This document shows, one piece after another, positions 26,409-33,660 of a stretch of 50,620 nucleotides of DNA. The notes beneath the pieces are model-generated. The model saw only the letters and a program-made list of their open reading frames with translations. It did not search any database and was not told the origin of the DNA. Source of the DNA: Acidobacteriaceae bacterium (lineage in GTDB: Bacteria; Acidobacteriota; Terriglobia; Terriglobales; Acidobacteriaceae). Location: assembly GCA_030037545.1 (NCBI GenBank), contig JASHRF010000073.1, positions 1 to 50,620 of the forward strand, written 5' to 3'. Both the position numbers and the translations under genes were made by a program. Position 1 is the first letter of the stretch. The number at the start of each line of letters is the position of its first letter.

Positions 26409-28445
26409 ATGCCAGACTACATCTACCTTTTAGAAAACCGCCTGTCGGCGGACCAGCGAAACGCGCTTGCCCGGTTGAGGGATGTGGCGCGGGATGCGGA
26501 GACGATCCTGTTTTTGACTGGCGATGCGGTCCGTGACCTGACCAGCGGCCACGCCGTGCACGAGCTTGAAGTAGCTATTCATGGAAATGCCATCAAGTTA
26601 AAGAAACCATTAGAAAAAGCCGGCGCGAAGGTGTGGGGCGAGGATGATGCCTCGCGCAGCCTTTACCTTTGCTTCCCGGGCACGGTGCGCGTGGACCTGG
26701 TCAGCACCCATCTTGTCGAGTATCCCAAGCCGGGCAAGATCGTTTTCCATCCTGCTTCCATTCAGGAGGACCTGCGCCGGCGGGATTTTACCGCCAATGC
26801 CATGGCTATCTCGTTGAACGAGGGATCGTTCGGCCTGCTGATGGACCCTCTGAACGGGGCGGCGGATATCGAGCTGCGCACGCTGCGGCTGGTATCGAAT
26901 TACGGGTTCCTCGAAGATCCTTCGCTGCTGGTCCGGGCCACGCGATACCGGGCGCGCCTGGGTTGGGAGCTCGATCCGCGCTCGCAAACCCGCTATGAGA
27001 ACGCCAAGATGGAGGGTGTGATCGAGCATCTCTCGCCCCATGCGCGCAGCCGGGAGCTGGAGCAGATCGGCCACGAAGAAGAGGGCTTGAAGGTGCTGCG
27101 GGCGCTGGAGGGCGAGGGATGGATGAAGGTTCTATGCCCCACTTGGACCTCGGCCAAGGCCGACGAGGCCAGGCTCAAGGCGCTGCACGAGCTGGCGGTC
27201 GAACTGCTGATGCAGGGCGTCCATCCGGACATGTCGGCGGCGCAGATGGAGCTGCTGACGGCGGGGATGGGCTCGAAGGATCTTTCGGCGCTCAAGAAAT
27301 CGCTGCTGCGGCCGGGGTTTGTGGAGGAATGGAACAGCCTGGATTCGCTCGCCAACGGGTTCCAGAAGACGCTGCTGGCCAAGCAGAATGCGACGTCCTC
27401 GGCAAGCTACAAGCTTTTCATGAGCAATGATCCTGAAGCCATTCTGTGGCTTGGGTTTACCAGCAAGAATGCGGCCGTGCAGGAGCGCTACCAGCAATTC
27501 CTGAAGGTGTGGCCGGAGATGCGGCAGCGGATTCCGTATGCACTGATGCAGGAGATGCGGATTACGCCCGAGCTGCCCACCTACAACGATATTGTGCAGG
27601 GCGTTTTCCTGGAGCTGATTGACGGCAAGCTGACCACGCCCGAGGAGATGCGCGCCTATCTCGAGCCGCATTCTCCACCCGCTCCACCGCCCCAGGTGAC
27701 GATCAAGCGGACGCGGGCGCGGCGCGCCGAAGCCAAGGTGAAGGAGATCGAGGAGGAAGAAGAGGCCGAAGAGGCCGTGCCCGTCGACGAGGAGCTGGAG
27801 GATTTGGCCGGCGACGAGGAAGAGCTCGATCTTGGTCTGGGCAAGGTTGCGCTAGAGGCCGACGAAGCCGAAGAGGAGCCGGAAGGGGAAGAAGGCGAAG
27901 AGGAAGAGGCTGAGCCTGTGTCTGCGGCGAAGGGGCACAAGAAAGGCGCGGCACAAGCTCCCAGAAAGGCTGAATCCGGAAAGTCCGAAAAGACGGCGGC
28001 GGAGAAGCCGGCGCCTGAGAAAGCAGCCAAGGCTCAACCGGTTGCGGCGGCCAAGAGCGAGCGGGCCGCGGCAGCCAAGCCGGCGGCGCTGCCGAAGTTG
28101 GAGGCAAAGCCGGCGGGCAAGACGGCGGCACATGAAGCGAAGGCGACTCCCGCGGTCAAGGCCAAGCCTGTCGCTGCGGTCAAGGCCAAGCCCGCGGCGA
28201 AGGCGAAAGCTGCGCCTGCGGCGAAGGCAAAAACGGTCAAGGGCAAGGCGGCGGTTTCAGGGAAGCGGAAGGGCGCGCCGGCGCACATTACTGGCAAGGG
28301 TGGTAAGCCGGAAACGAAGGCAAGCAAGCCAGCGGCGAAACCTGCTGCAAAGAGCGCCACCAAGTCGAAGGCCAAACCGGCGCATGGGAGCAAGCCTGCG
28401 CATCCCCCAAAGAAAGCAGCAACCAAGCCTGCGAAGAAGCGCTGA
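26409..28445 (+). CDS. CCA-adding/poly(A) polymerase-like protein with acidic and histone-like tail
   Basis: This 678-aa protein has three parts. Residues 1-250 resemble class II tRNA nucleotidyltransferases: GDAVRD (38-43; canonical GGAVRD), VRVDLVST for the third carboxylate, RRDFTANAMA near 124-133, and the following helix set. The metal-binding Asp-x-Asp is replaced by ELE (52-54 in HELEV), so catalysis may be weak, changed or lost. A helical middle (250-420) is not recognised. A Glu/Asp-rich stretch (about 435-505) and a roughly 170-residue Lys/Ala/Pro tail with repeated KAKPAAK-type units follow, as in histone H1-like or AlgP proteins, likely binding nucleic acid. ATG 26409 opens the conserved part. 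A true CCA enzyme may be encoded elsewhere. Confidence 0.75.
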   Translation: MPDYIYLLENRLSADQRNALARLRDVARDAETILFLTGDAVRDLTSGHAVHELEVAIHGNAIKLKKPLEKAGAKVWGEDDASRSLYLCFPGTVRVDLVSTHLVEYPKPGKIVFHPASIQEDLRRRDFTANAMAISLNEGSFGLLMDPLNGAADIELRTLRLVSNYGFLEDPSLLVRATRYRARLGWELDPRSQTRYENAKMEGVIEHLSPHARSRELEQIGHEEEGLKVLRALEGEGWMKVLCPTWTSAKADEARLKALHELAVELLMQGVHPDMSAAQMELLTAGMGSKDLSALKKSLLRPGFVEEWNSLDSLANGFQKTLLAKQNATSSASYKLFMSNDPEAILWLGFTSKNAAVQERYQQFLKVWPEMRQRIPYALMQEMRITPELPTYNDIVQGVFLELIDGKLTTPEEMRAYLEPHSPPAPPPQVTIKRTRARRAEAKVKEIEEEEEAEEAVPVDEELEDLAGDEEELDLGLGKVALEADEAEEEPEGEEGEEEEAEPVSAAKGHKKGAAQAPRKAESGKSEKTAAEKPAPEKAAKAQPVAAAKSERAAAAKPAALPKLEAKPAGKTAAHEAKATPAVKAKPVAAVKAKPAAKAKAAPAAKAKTVKGKAAVSGKRKGAPAHITGKGGKPETKASKPAAKPAAKSATKSKAKPAHGSKPAHPPKKAATKPAKKR

Positions 28446-28457
28446 ACGAAGCAGCGC

Positions 28458-28679
28458 TCAGCGAAAATCGTGGGAGCGGATTTCCGCGCCTGAGATTTCC
28501 GACGGCGTCATGCGCTCAGCCATGACATGAATTACGGCGCTCTGGTTCTGCAGCGGGCTTTCGATGCGGAGAAAGCGGCCGCGCGTGACTACCACGCGGT
28601 CGCGTTCGAAAGAGTGGGGCTTGACGAGGTTTTCGAGGAAGTGTTCGATCTGCAGGCGGAGTTTGGTGGAGGAAGGCAT
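28458..28679 (-). pseudogene. C-terminal fragment of error-prone DNA polymerase DnaE2
   Basis: The 73-aa frame matches only the last part of DnaE2/ImuC: NLVKPHSFERDRVVV, then RGRFLRIESPLQNQ, SAVIHVMAERM and the terminal SHDFR, the usual DnaE2 ending. A full protein is above 1000 aa. The polymerase, PHP and most of the OB region are absent upstream, where the sequence becomes AT-rich non-coding. It is probably a deletion remnant of a mutasome locus. A small stand-alone gene is possible because an ATG exists at 28679, but nothing supports a function. Confidence 0.6.
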
Positions 28680-29026
28680 TGCATATTTGCTTTTTGTTCG
28701 TCTATAGAATCGCTCCGATCGGGGTCCGCTGCCAATCTGAGGTGAACATCTGAGCTTTAACGGTCTTCCACTCTTCGCACCATAAAACGAAGCTCCCAGA
28801 AAAGTCCCACCTCAGGTCCTCAGCAAGTCAAAGTAGCTTGCTGGGCTGGGTAGCTTGCTGGGACCTGCTTGAACCTGCTCCGTGTTCGCTGCCTGCACGC
28901 AAAGGTTTGCACGAAATACCTCGGAAGTTTCCCGGCAGTGAAACTATGCATCGTATTCAATCGATCGAGTGGTATTGGAGCCCGCGGGCCCTCGTGCTGC
29001 CGACGCACGACAATGGAGGGTAGCTT
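28680..29026. other. Gene-free interval upstream of the SYLF gene
   Basis: No gene is visible. A 13-bp direct repeat, GTAGCTTGCTGGG, occurs at 28834-28846 and 28851-28863. The SYLF promoter should lie in the 3' part, and GGAGGG precedes its start codon. Confidence 0.35.
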
Positions 29027-29716
29027 ATGAAGAAGCTGCTGAGCCTGATGCTGCTGGCGGGATTTGCAATTTCCGCGCGAGCCGCCGACGACGCGCAGAA
29101 AGCCGATTCGCGACTCGACGCGGCGAAAACTGTGATTGACCAAATCATGTCCGTGCCCGACCACGCGGTTCCCAATGATATCGCGCGCCGCGCGGTGTGC
29201 GTGGGCGTGGTTCCAGGAATGGTGAAGGGCGCATTCATCTTCGGCGCCGATTACGGCCAGGGCGTGGTTACCTGCCGGACCGCGAACGGATGGAGCGCGC
29301 CGGTATTCATCCGCATGGCAGGTGGCTCGTGGGGATTGCAGGCCGGTGGGCAGAGCACGGACCTGGTGCTGGTGGCGGTAAACCAGAAAGGCTTTCAGGA
29401 TTTGCTGCATAACAAGTTCAAGATCGGAGCCGGAGTATCGGCAGCGGCCGGACCGGTGGGGCGGGACGCGCAGGCCTCGACGGATGCGAGCCTGCACGCC
29501 GAGCTGTTGACCTGGTCGCGCAGCCGCGGTGTGTTTGCGGGCATCGACTTGAGCGGCGTTACGGTGACGCAGAACAAGCCGGATACGGATTCGATTGACG
29601 GGTCGGATCATTCGGAGGACCAGATTCTGCACGGCGATGTGCCGGCGCCGGCAGCGGCAAAACCGTTCCTCGATTCGATCGAGCAGTACTTTGGCTCCGG
29701 CAACTCGGGACAATAA
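29027..29716 (+). CDS. Exported SYLF (Ysc84-like) lipid-binding protein
   Basis: This 229-aa protein has a signal peptide ending ARA (residue 20). A SYLF domain fills about 24-190: PNDIARRAVCVGVVPGMVKG, FIFGADYGQGVVTCR, GGSWGLQAGGQSTDLVLV and GRDAQASTDASL. This domain binds phosphoinositides in eukaryotes and is found in exported bacterial proteins of unclear role, often stress-linked. The C-terminus (HSEDQILHG and PAAAKPFLDSIEQYFG) is outside the domain. ATG 29027 follows GGAGGG. A strong terminator follows. Confidence 0.85.
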   Translation: MKKLLSLMLLAGFAISARAADDAQKADSRLDAAKTVIDQIMSVPDHAVPNDIARRAVCVGVVPGMVKGAFIFGADYGQGVVTCRTANGWSAPVFIRMAGGSWGLQAGGQSTDLVLVAVNQKGFQDLLHNKFKIGAGVSAAAGPVGRDAQASTDASLHAELLTWSRSRGVFAGIDLSGVTVTQNKPDTDSIDGSDHSEDQILHGDVPAPAAAKPFLDSIEQYFGSGNSGQ

Positions 29717-29734
29717 ATGCAAGGCGGTTATGGC

Positions 29735-29768
29735 AAACGGGCCGGAGCTTCCGGCCCGTTTCTTTTTT
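29735..29768 (+). terminator. Rho-independent terminator after the SYLF gene
   Basis: A 12-bp stem, AAACGGGCCGGA / TCCGGCCCGTTT, with a GCT loop is followed by TTTCTTTTTT. It is a textbook intrinsic terminator 18 bp past the stop codon. Confidence 0.9.
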
Positions 29769-29952
29769 GTATTGGCCGGCGAGACGCACATTATGTCACA
29801 AAATGCGGTGCAAAAGCGAGGGGCGAATAGATACGGGATTGATGCAGGATCAAGGATTTACGAGCAACTGGAAGCGGCGAAATCGAGCAACGGCGCGAGC
29901 ATCTCCGGCATCACAGCACCCGTAAGCAAACACAATCAAGTGGAGGTATGTC

Positions 29953-30447
29953 ATGAGTGTGGATTCGATGGAGAAGTTGTTTGTCGAAGAGCTGAGGGAT
30001 CTCTACTCGGCGGAGACCCAGATCACCAAGGCTCTGCCCAAAATGGTGAAGGCAGCTTCTTCCAATGAGCTGCGCACCGCGTTGGATCACCACCTGAGGG
30101 AAACCGAAGAGCAAGTGAAACGGCTGGAGCAGATCAGCGAGATGATCGGCGAGAGCCCCAAGGGCGAGACCTGCGAGGGCATGAAAGGCGTGCTCGAGGA
30201 AGGCGAGAAGAATGTGCACGCAGCCAAGGAAGGGCCGGTGCGCGATGAGGCGATCATCTCCGGCTGCCAGCGCGTGGAGCACTACGAGATGGCGGCCTAC
30301 GGCACGGCGCGCACGTATGCGCAGAACCTCGGCAAACAGCAAATGGTTCAGCTTCTCGAAAGGACGCTGGAGGAAGAAAAAGCGGCGGACAAGAAGCTGA
30401 CTGAAATCTCCAATACCGTGCACAGCCAGGCGCGGCGCGCGGCATGA
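29953..30447 (+). CDS. YciF-type ferritin-like protein (DUF892), copy 1
   Basis: This 164-aa all-helical protein of the DUF892/YciE-YciF family has a ferritin-like four-helix bundle. Motifs include KLFVEELRDLYSAETQ, with Glu ligands; DHHLRETEEQVKRLEQI; DEAIISGCQRVEHYEMAAYGTAR; and LLERTLEEEKAADKKL. Conserved Glu/His positions suit a di-metal site. Members respond to osmotic, oxidative or acid stress, though their chemistry is not established. ATG 29953 follows GGAGG. A paralogue follows 126 bp downstream on the same strand. Confidence 0.88.
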   Translation: MSVDSMEKLFVEELRDLYSAETQITKALPKMVKAASSNELRTALDHHLRETEEQVKRLEQISEMIGESPKGETCEGMKGVLEEGEKNVHAAKEGPVRDEAIISGCQRVEHYEMAAYGTARTYAQNLGKQQMVQLLERTLEEEKAADKKLTEISNTVHSQARRAA

Positions 30448-30573
30448 GAACAAGGCAGGGAGAGAAAAGAATAAGACCGGCAGTTTGACGGGCATTGCGA
30501 TCATCCGGCGGGTCCCGGGGAAGCGGGTCTCGCCGGGTGAGCGCAGGAAGCAAGCGGCGCCAAGGAGTGTGCA

Positions 30574-31083
30574 ATGAAACTGGTGATCGAAAAACTTCCC
30601 GATCTGCGGGCGCTGTATATCAAGCAACTGCGATCGTTGCTATCGGCGGAAGAGGAAATTCTGCGCGGCTTACCCATCTTGGCCGAGTTGGCGACGGACA
30701 CGCAGTTGAAGCAGGCGCTTGAATCGCACCTCAAGGAAACGGAAATCCAGGCGCAGCGTCTGCGCGGCATCCTTACCCAGATCGCCGGCGAGGCTCAGCC
30801 GCTGACTTCGAGAGCGGTGATGGCGCTGATTGACGAAGCTGAAGACATGGTGCAGGGTTGCTCGCACGATGCGGTGCGCGATGCGGCGCTAATCGCTTCG
30901 GCGCAGCGCATAGAGCATTACGAGATTGCCGCTTACGGCGCGGTGGGGCATTTTGCACGTGTGCTGGGGCGGGAATCCGATGTGGGCGCGCTGGGCCAGA
31001 CCATCGATGAAGAGGAGCACGCTGATCGTTTGCTCACCAGTGTCGCGGCGCGTGTGAATCCGGCGGCAAAAAAGGCGGCCTAA
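30574..31083 (+). CDS. YciF-type ferritin-like protein (DUF892), copy 2
   Basis: This 169-aa paralogue of the preceding gene has the same layout: LRALYIKQLRSLLSAEEEILRG, ESHLKETEIQAQRLRGI, DAALIASAQRIEHYEIAAYG and LGQTIDEEEHADRLLTSVA. It differs enough that the duplication is old. AAGGAG precedes ATG 30574. The two subunits may form mixed shells, or one may be specialised; the sequence does not decide. Confidence 0.87.
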   Translation: MKLVIEKLPDLRALYIKQLRSLLSAEEEILRGLPILAELATDTQLKQALESHLKETEIQAQRLRGILTQIAGEAQPLTSRAVMALIDEAEDMVQGCSHDAVRDAALIASAQRIEHYEIAAYGAVGHFARVLGRESDVGALGQTIDEEEHADRLLTSVAARVNPAAKKAA

Positions 31084-31241
31084 AGCGTTTCACAATTACC
31101 GTGAGCCGATGGGGCTGCACCCAAGTAGCGTTTTCCTCAACTGGGTGGCGAAGCCGGGGGGCACAGGGTTCGGGTCGCGGCAAAAAAAGCGCGCAACCGG
31201 AAGAACCGGCGTGCGCAGGAGGCAGTCCCGGCGCACCCGGC

Positions 31242-31391
31242 TCACACCGCCCGCCGGCCCGAGATGAGCTGAATCAGCAACACCACGACGGCGGCTACGA
31301 GCAGGAGGTGAATATACCAGGCGATCACGTGGAAGCCGATCCAGCCCACCAGCCACAGAATCAGGAGAATTACAAAGATTGTCCACAGCAT
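31242..31391 (-). CDS. 49-aa two-helix membrane peptide (lmo0937/DUF5670 family)
   Basis: This tiny protein is two hydrophobic helices (MLWTIFVILLILWLVG and YIHLLLVAAVVVLLIQLI) with the C-terminal GRR. It matches the widespread lmo0937-type family, which has no known function and often neighbours stress genes, as here. AGGGAGC precedes ATG 31391; longer frames upstream are non-coding in composition. Confidence 0.75.
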   Translation of the reverse strand: MLWTIFVILLILWLVGWIGFHVIAWYIHLLLVAAVVVLLIQLISGRRAV

Positions 31392-31720
31392 TCGTTTGCC
31401 GCTCCCTTTCGGCAGGTCAAGCCTTGGCGGTTGAGATGGTTGGCGCGGAAGCGCGGTTGTCTGGGGAGGAAATCGTTTCCGCTTTCGCCCTGCCGCCGCG
31501 CAGCAACATGCCTGCCAGGAAAACTCACTGGCCGTCAAGCCAGCCGAGGCGCCGATGCGCGGCGAGCCCAACCGCTCGAAGGCGCGCTCACCGACCGGCG
31601 CGAGTCGGCGCTGCACGATCAAATCCGGCGACCTCGATCTGCAGATCCGCAAGGTTGCGATCACCGTGTACAACGTGCCCACAGATGCGCCTGTGTGTTG
31701 CAGATTTCAGGCGCTCGGGC
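31392..31720. other. Gene-free interval
   Basis: About 330 bp between two minus-strand small genes. Several open frames overlap but none shows a family, a ribosome site or a plausible start. It may contain the promoter of the 49-aa peptide gene. Confidence 0.35.
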
Positions 31721-31873
31721 CTAGGCGGCGCCTGCGCATCCGGCGTGCCCGCAGCGGCACTCAACTTCAGGGGTTTTGTTTGCGCCCTCGCAGTAGGCAC
31801 TGCAATATTTGGAGCCATCGGCGGGAATACAATCGCAGGGCGGATGTGCACATTTCTTGGGCGGATTGGCCAT
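31721..31873 (-). CDS. Bacterial metallothionein (SmtA/BmtA family)
   Basis: This 50-aa protein has eight cysteines and two histidines in the order of prokaryotic metallothioneins: KCAHPPCDC at the N-terminus, then KYCSAYC, then ECRCGHAGC near the C-terminus. Cys positions are 8, 13, 15, 24, 28, 39, 41 and 46, with His 10 and 43. It would bind Zn, Cd or Cu ions in a thiolate cluster in the cytoplasm. A very strong ribosome site, AAAGGAGG, lies just before ATG 31873, and the stop is TAG at 31721-31723. It sits beside the two YciF genes. No SmtB/ArsR-type repressor is adjacent. Confidence 0.85.
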   Translation of the reverse strand: MANPPKKCAHPPCDCIPADGSKYCSAYCEGANKTPEVECRCGHAGCAGAA

Positions 31874-32016
31874 AGCCCTCCTTTGGTGGTCTTACGAGAC
31901 CTTGGATTCGATGCCGCGATGTCGGAAAAGGATGCGGCGGATTCCAGGAGAATAAAAGGCGCGACTCGGGGCCACTGCGCATAAATCCAGTCGGGTTGCG
32001 AGGAACTGCTTCCGTC

Positions 32017-33459
32017 TTATGCGGGCTGTGGCGAAGATTTTGAGAGGCGCGCGGCCCATTGGCGCACGGCTTCCGGCGTCACCGGCTCGCTACCGGCTTC
32101 GCTCGCCGCGAGTTGAAGTGCGAAATTGCCGATTGTGGAGCTTTCCGTTTCGCCGATCGTGACCGGCAGGCCGGCGCGCGCTTCGGTCAGTTTTACGAGA
32201 AGCTGGTTGCGATTGGCGCCGCCCAGCATGGCAATGCGATCGAGCTTGCGGTCCAACATGCGCTGGAGATCGCGAAGAGCAGTGGCGTAGCGCGCGGCCA
32301 GGCTCTCGAAGATGACGCGCGCGAACAGCGGCTCATTGCCGGCGACATCGGGAAGCGGTTCGAATCCCGCCCTCACCAGCTCGTTATTGATGCGCTCCGG
32401 CATGTTCAGTTCCAGCATGAGCGGCTCGGCGTCCACATTCATCACCCCATTGGCATGGCATGCCGCAGCCTTTTGGACGAGATTCTCGATCGACCATGCG
32501 CGCCCCTGCGTAGCCCATCCATCCATGCACTGCTTGATGAGCCACATGCCATTGATCAGCGTGTGGAAGCACAGCCCCCCAGTAGCGGCGCCGATATTGG
32601 TATAGCGGGCGTGGTAAGCTTCGCGCGTGGTGACGGACGCGTTGGTTATGGTGCCCATGAGCGACCAGGTTCCCGTGCAGAGATAGGCGGTCGCGCTAAA
32701 GCTGGCGGGAATGCCGGCGATGGCGCTGGCTGTGTCGTGACACGCAGGCGCAACGATCTGCGTCGTTTTGAATGCGTCGAGCGCGGCGAGGGGTCCCTTC
32801 AGCGGTCCGAGGATAGTTCCGGCGCGAACGATGGGCGGAGCGGCGTCGAGGGGCAGATCGAGCAAACGAAAGAGATCCGCATCCCATTCGCCGCTGTTGA
32901 GATTCACGAGGCCGGTGTGGCTGGCGTTGGTGTACTCGGCCACGCGCCGGCCGCTCAGCCAGTAAAGAACATATTCGGGAAACATTGTCCAGGGCGCGCG
33001 CACGTCGATGCCGGCAGCGGGGCCTGCGGCGCGATCGGCGAGAAGCTGATAAATAGTGTTAATGCGCATCGGGATGGCGCCAGTGCGCTGATAGAGATCG
33101 AAGGGCGCGATGATTTTGTCCGCGGCCTCTTTGCTCTGGACGGTGCGCTCGTCGCGATAGCAAAATGGCTCGCGCAGCGGCGTGCCGTCCGGCGCGATGC
33201 GCACATAATCAACCGACCAGCCGTCGACGGAGATGGAGGAAATGCCTTCGGGAGCGGCCTGGGCGGCCTTGCGCAAGCCGTCTTCAATTCCAGCGAGGAT
33301 GGATGCGAGAGGCCAGTGCAGAGAATCCCCGTGCCGGACGGGACCGTTGGGAATGCGATGAAGGAGCGTGATCGACGGCTCGGCGCCGGCGAAGCGGAGC
33401 AGAGAAACGCGGCAGCTTTCCGCGCCCAGATCGACGGCTACACGCGCAGGATCCTGCAT
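32017..33459 (-). CDS. rhaB: Rhamnulokinase (FGGY carbohydrate kinase)
   Basis: This 480-aa FGGY kinase phosphorylates L-rhamnulose to rhamnulose-1-phosphate. The N-terminal nucleotide fold is VAVDLGAESCRVSLL, then SVDGWSVDYV and EPFCYRDERT, which are rhamnulokinase-like. TNASHTGLVN lies in the middle, CTGTWSLMG in the second domain, and MLGGANRNQLLVKLTEA near the end. Length matches E. coli RhaB (489). No rhaA, rhaD or rhamnose transporter is present in the window, so its pathway partners lie elsewhere, or the kinase has another ketose substrate. The start ATG ATG is ambiguous; the second is given. Confidence 0.82.
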   Translation of the reverse strand: MQDPARVAVDLGAESCRVSLLRFAGAEPSITLLHRIPNGPVRHGDSLHWPLASILAGIEDGLRKAAQAAPEGISSISVDGWSVDYVRIAPDGTPLREPFCYRDERTVQSKEAADKIIAPFDLYQRTGAIPMRINTIYQLLADRAAGPAAGIDVRAPWTMFPEYVLYWLSGRRVAEYTNASHTGLVNLNSGEWDADLFRLLDLPLDAAPPIVRAGTILGPLKGPLAALDAFKTTQIVAPACHDTASAIAGIPASFSATAYLCTGTWSLMGTITNASVTTREAYHARYTNIGAATGGLCFHTLINGMWLIKQCMDGWATQGRAWSIENLVQKAAACHANGVMNVDAEPLMLELNMPERINNELVRAGFEPLPDVAGNEPLFARVIFESLAARYATALRDLQRMLDRKLDRIAMLGGANRNQLLVKLTEARAGLPVTIGETESSTIGNFALQLAASEAGSEPVTPEAVRQWAARLSKSSPQPA

Positions 33460-33608
33460 CAAGATGGCGGACTCCGTAATCGCAACCCATTGTAACGGAG
33501 TGCTAACCGGCGCATCGTTCCGTTCCTTTCTGCGTGCCCGCGAGCAGGGGTGTCCCAGGTCCGCGGCCCCGAGAAAAGGTCTTTGTTCGCGGGTAGGAAC
33601 TCCCGATT

Positions 33609-33635
33609 TTGAGACCCGGGAAGACAGGATCTCAA
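33609..33635 (-). terminator. Weak hairpin after the btuB-like gene
   Basis: TTGAGATCC and GGGTCTCAA form a stem with one bulge on the minus strand, 26-52 bp past the receptor's stop. There is only a short A/T run after it, so this is a weak terminator candidate. Confidence 0.35.
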
Positions 33636-33660
33636 GGAACGAATTTATGCGAATAGCGGC

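Noticed and set aside
32059..33495. Open plus-strand frame of 478 codons over rhamnulokinase
   Set aside because: Shadow of the FGGY kinase gene on the minus strand; no domain pattern in the plus frame.
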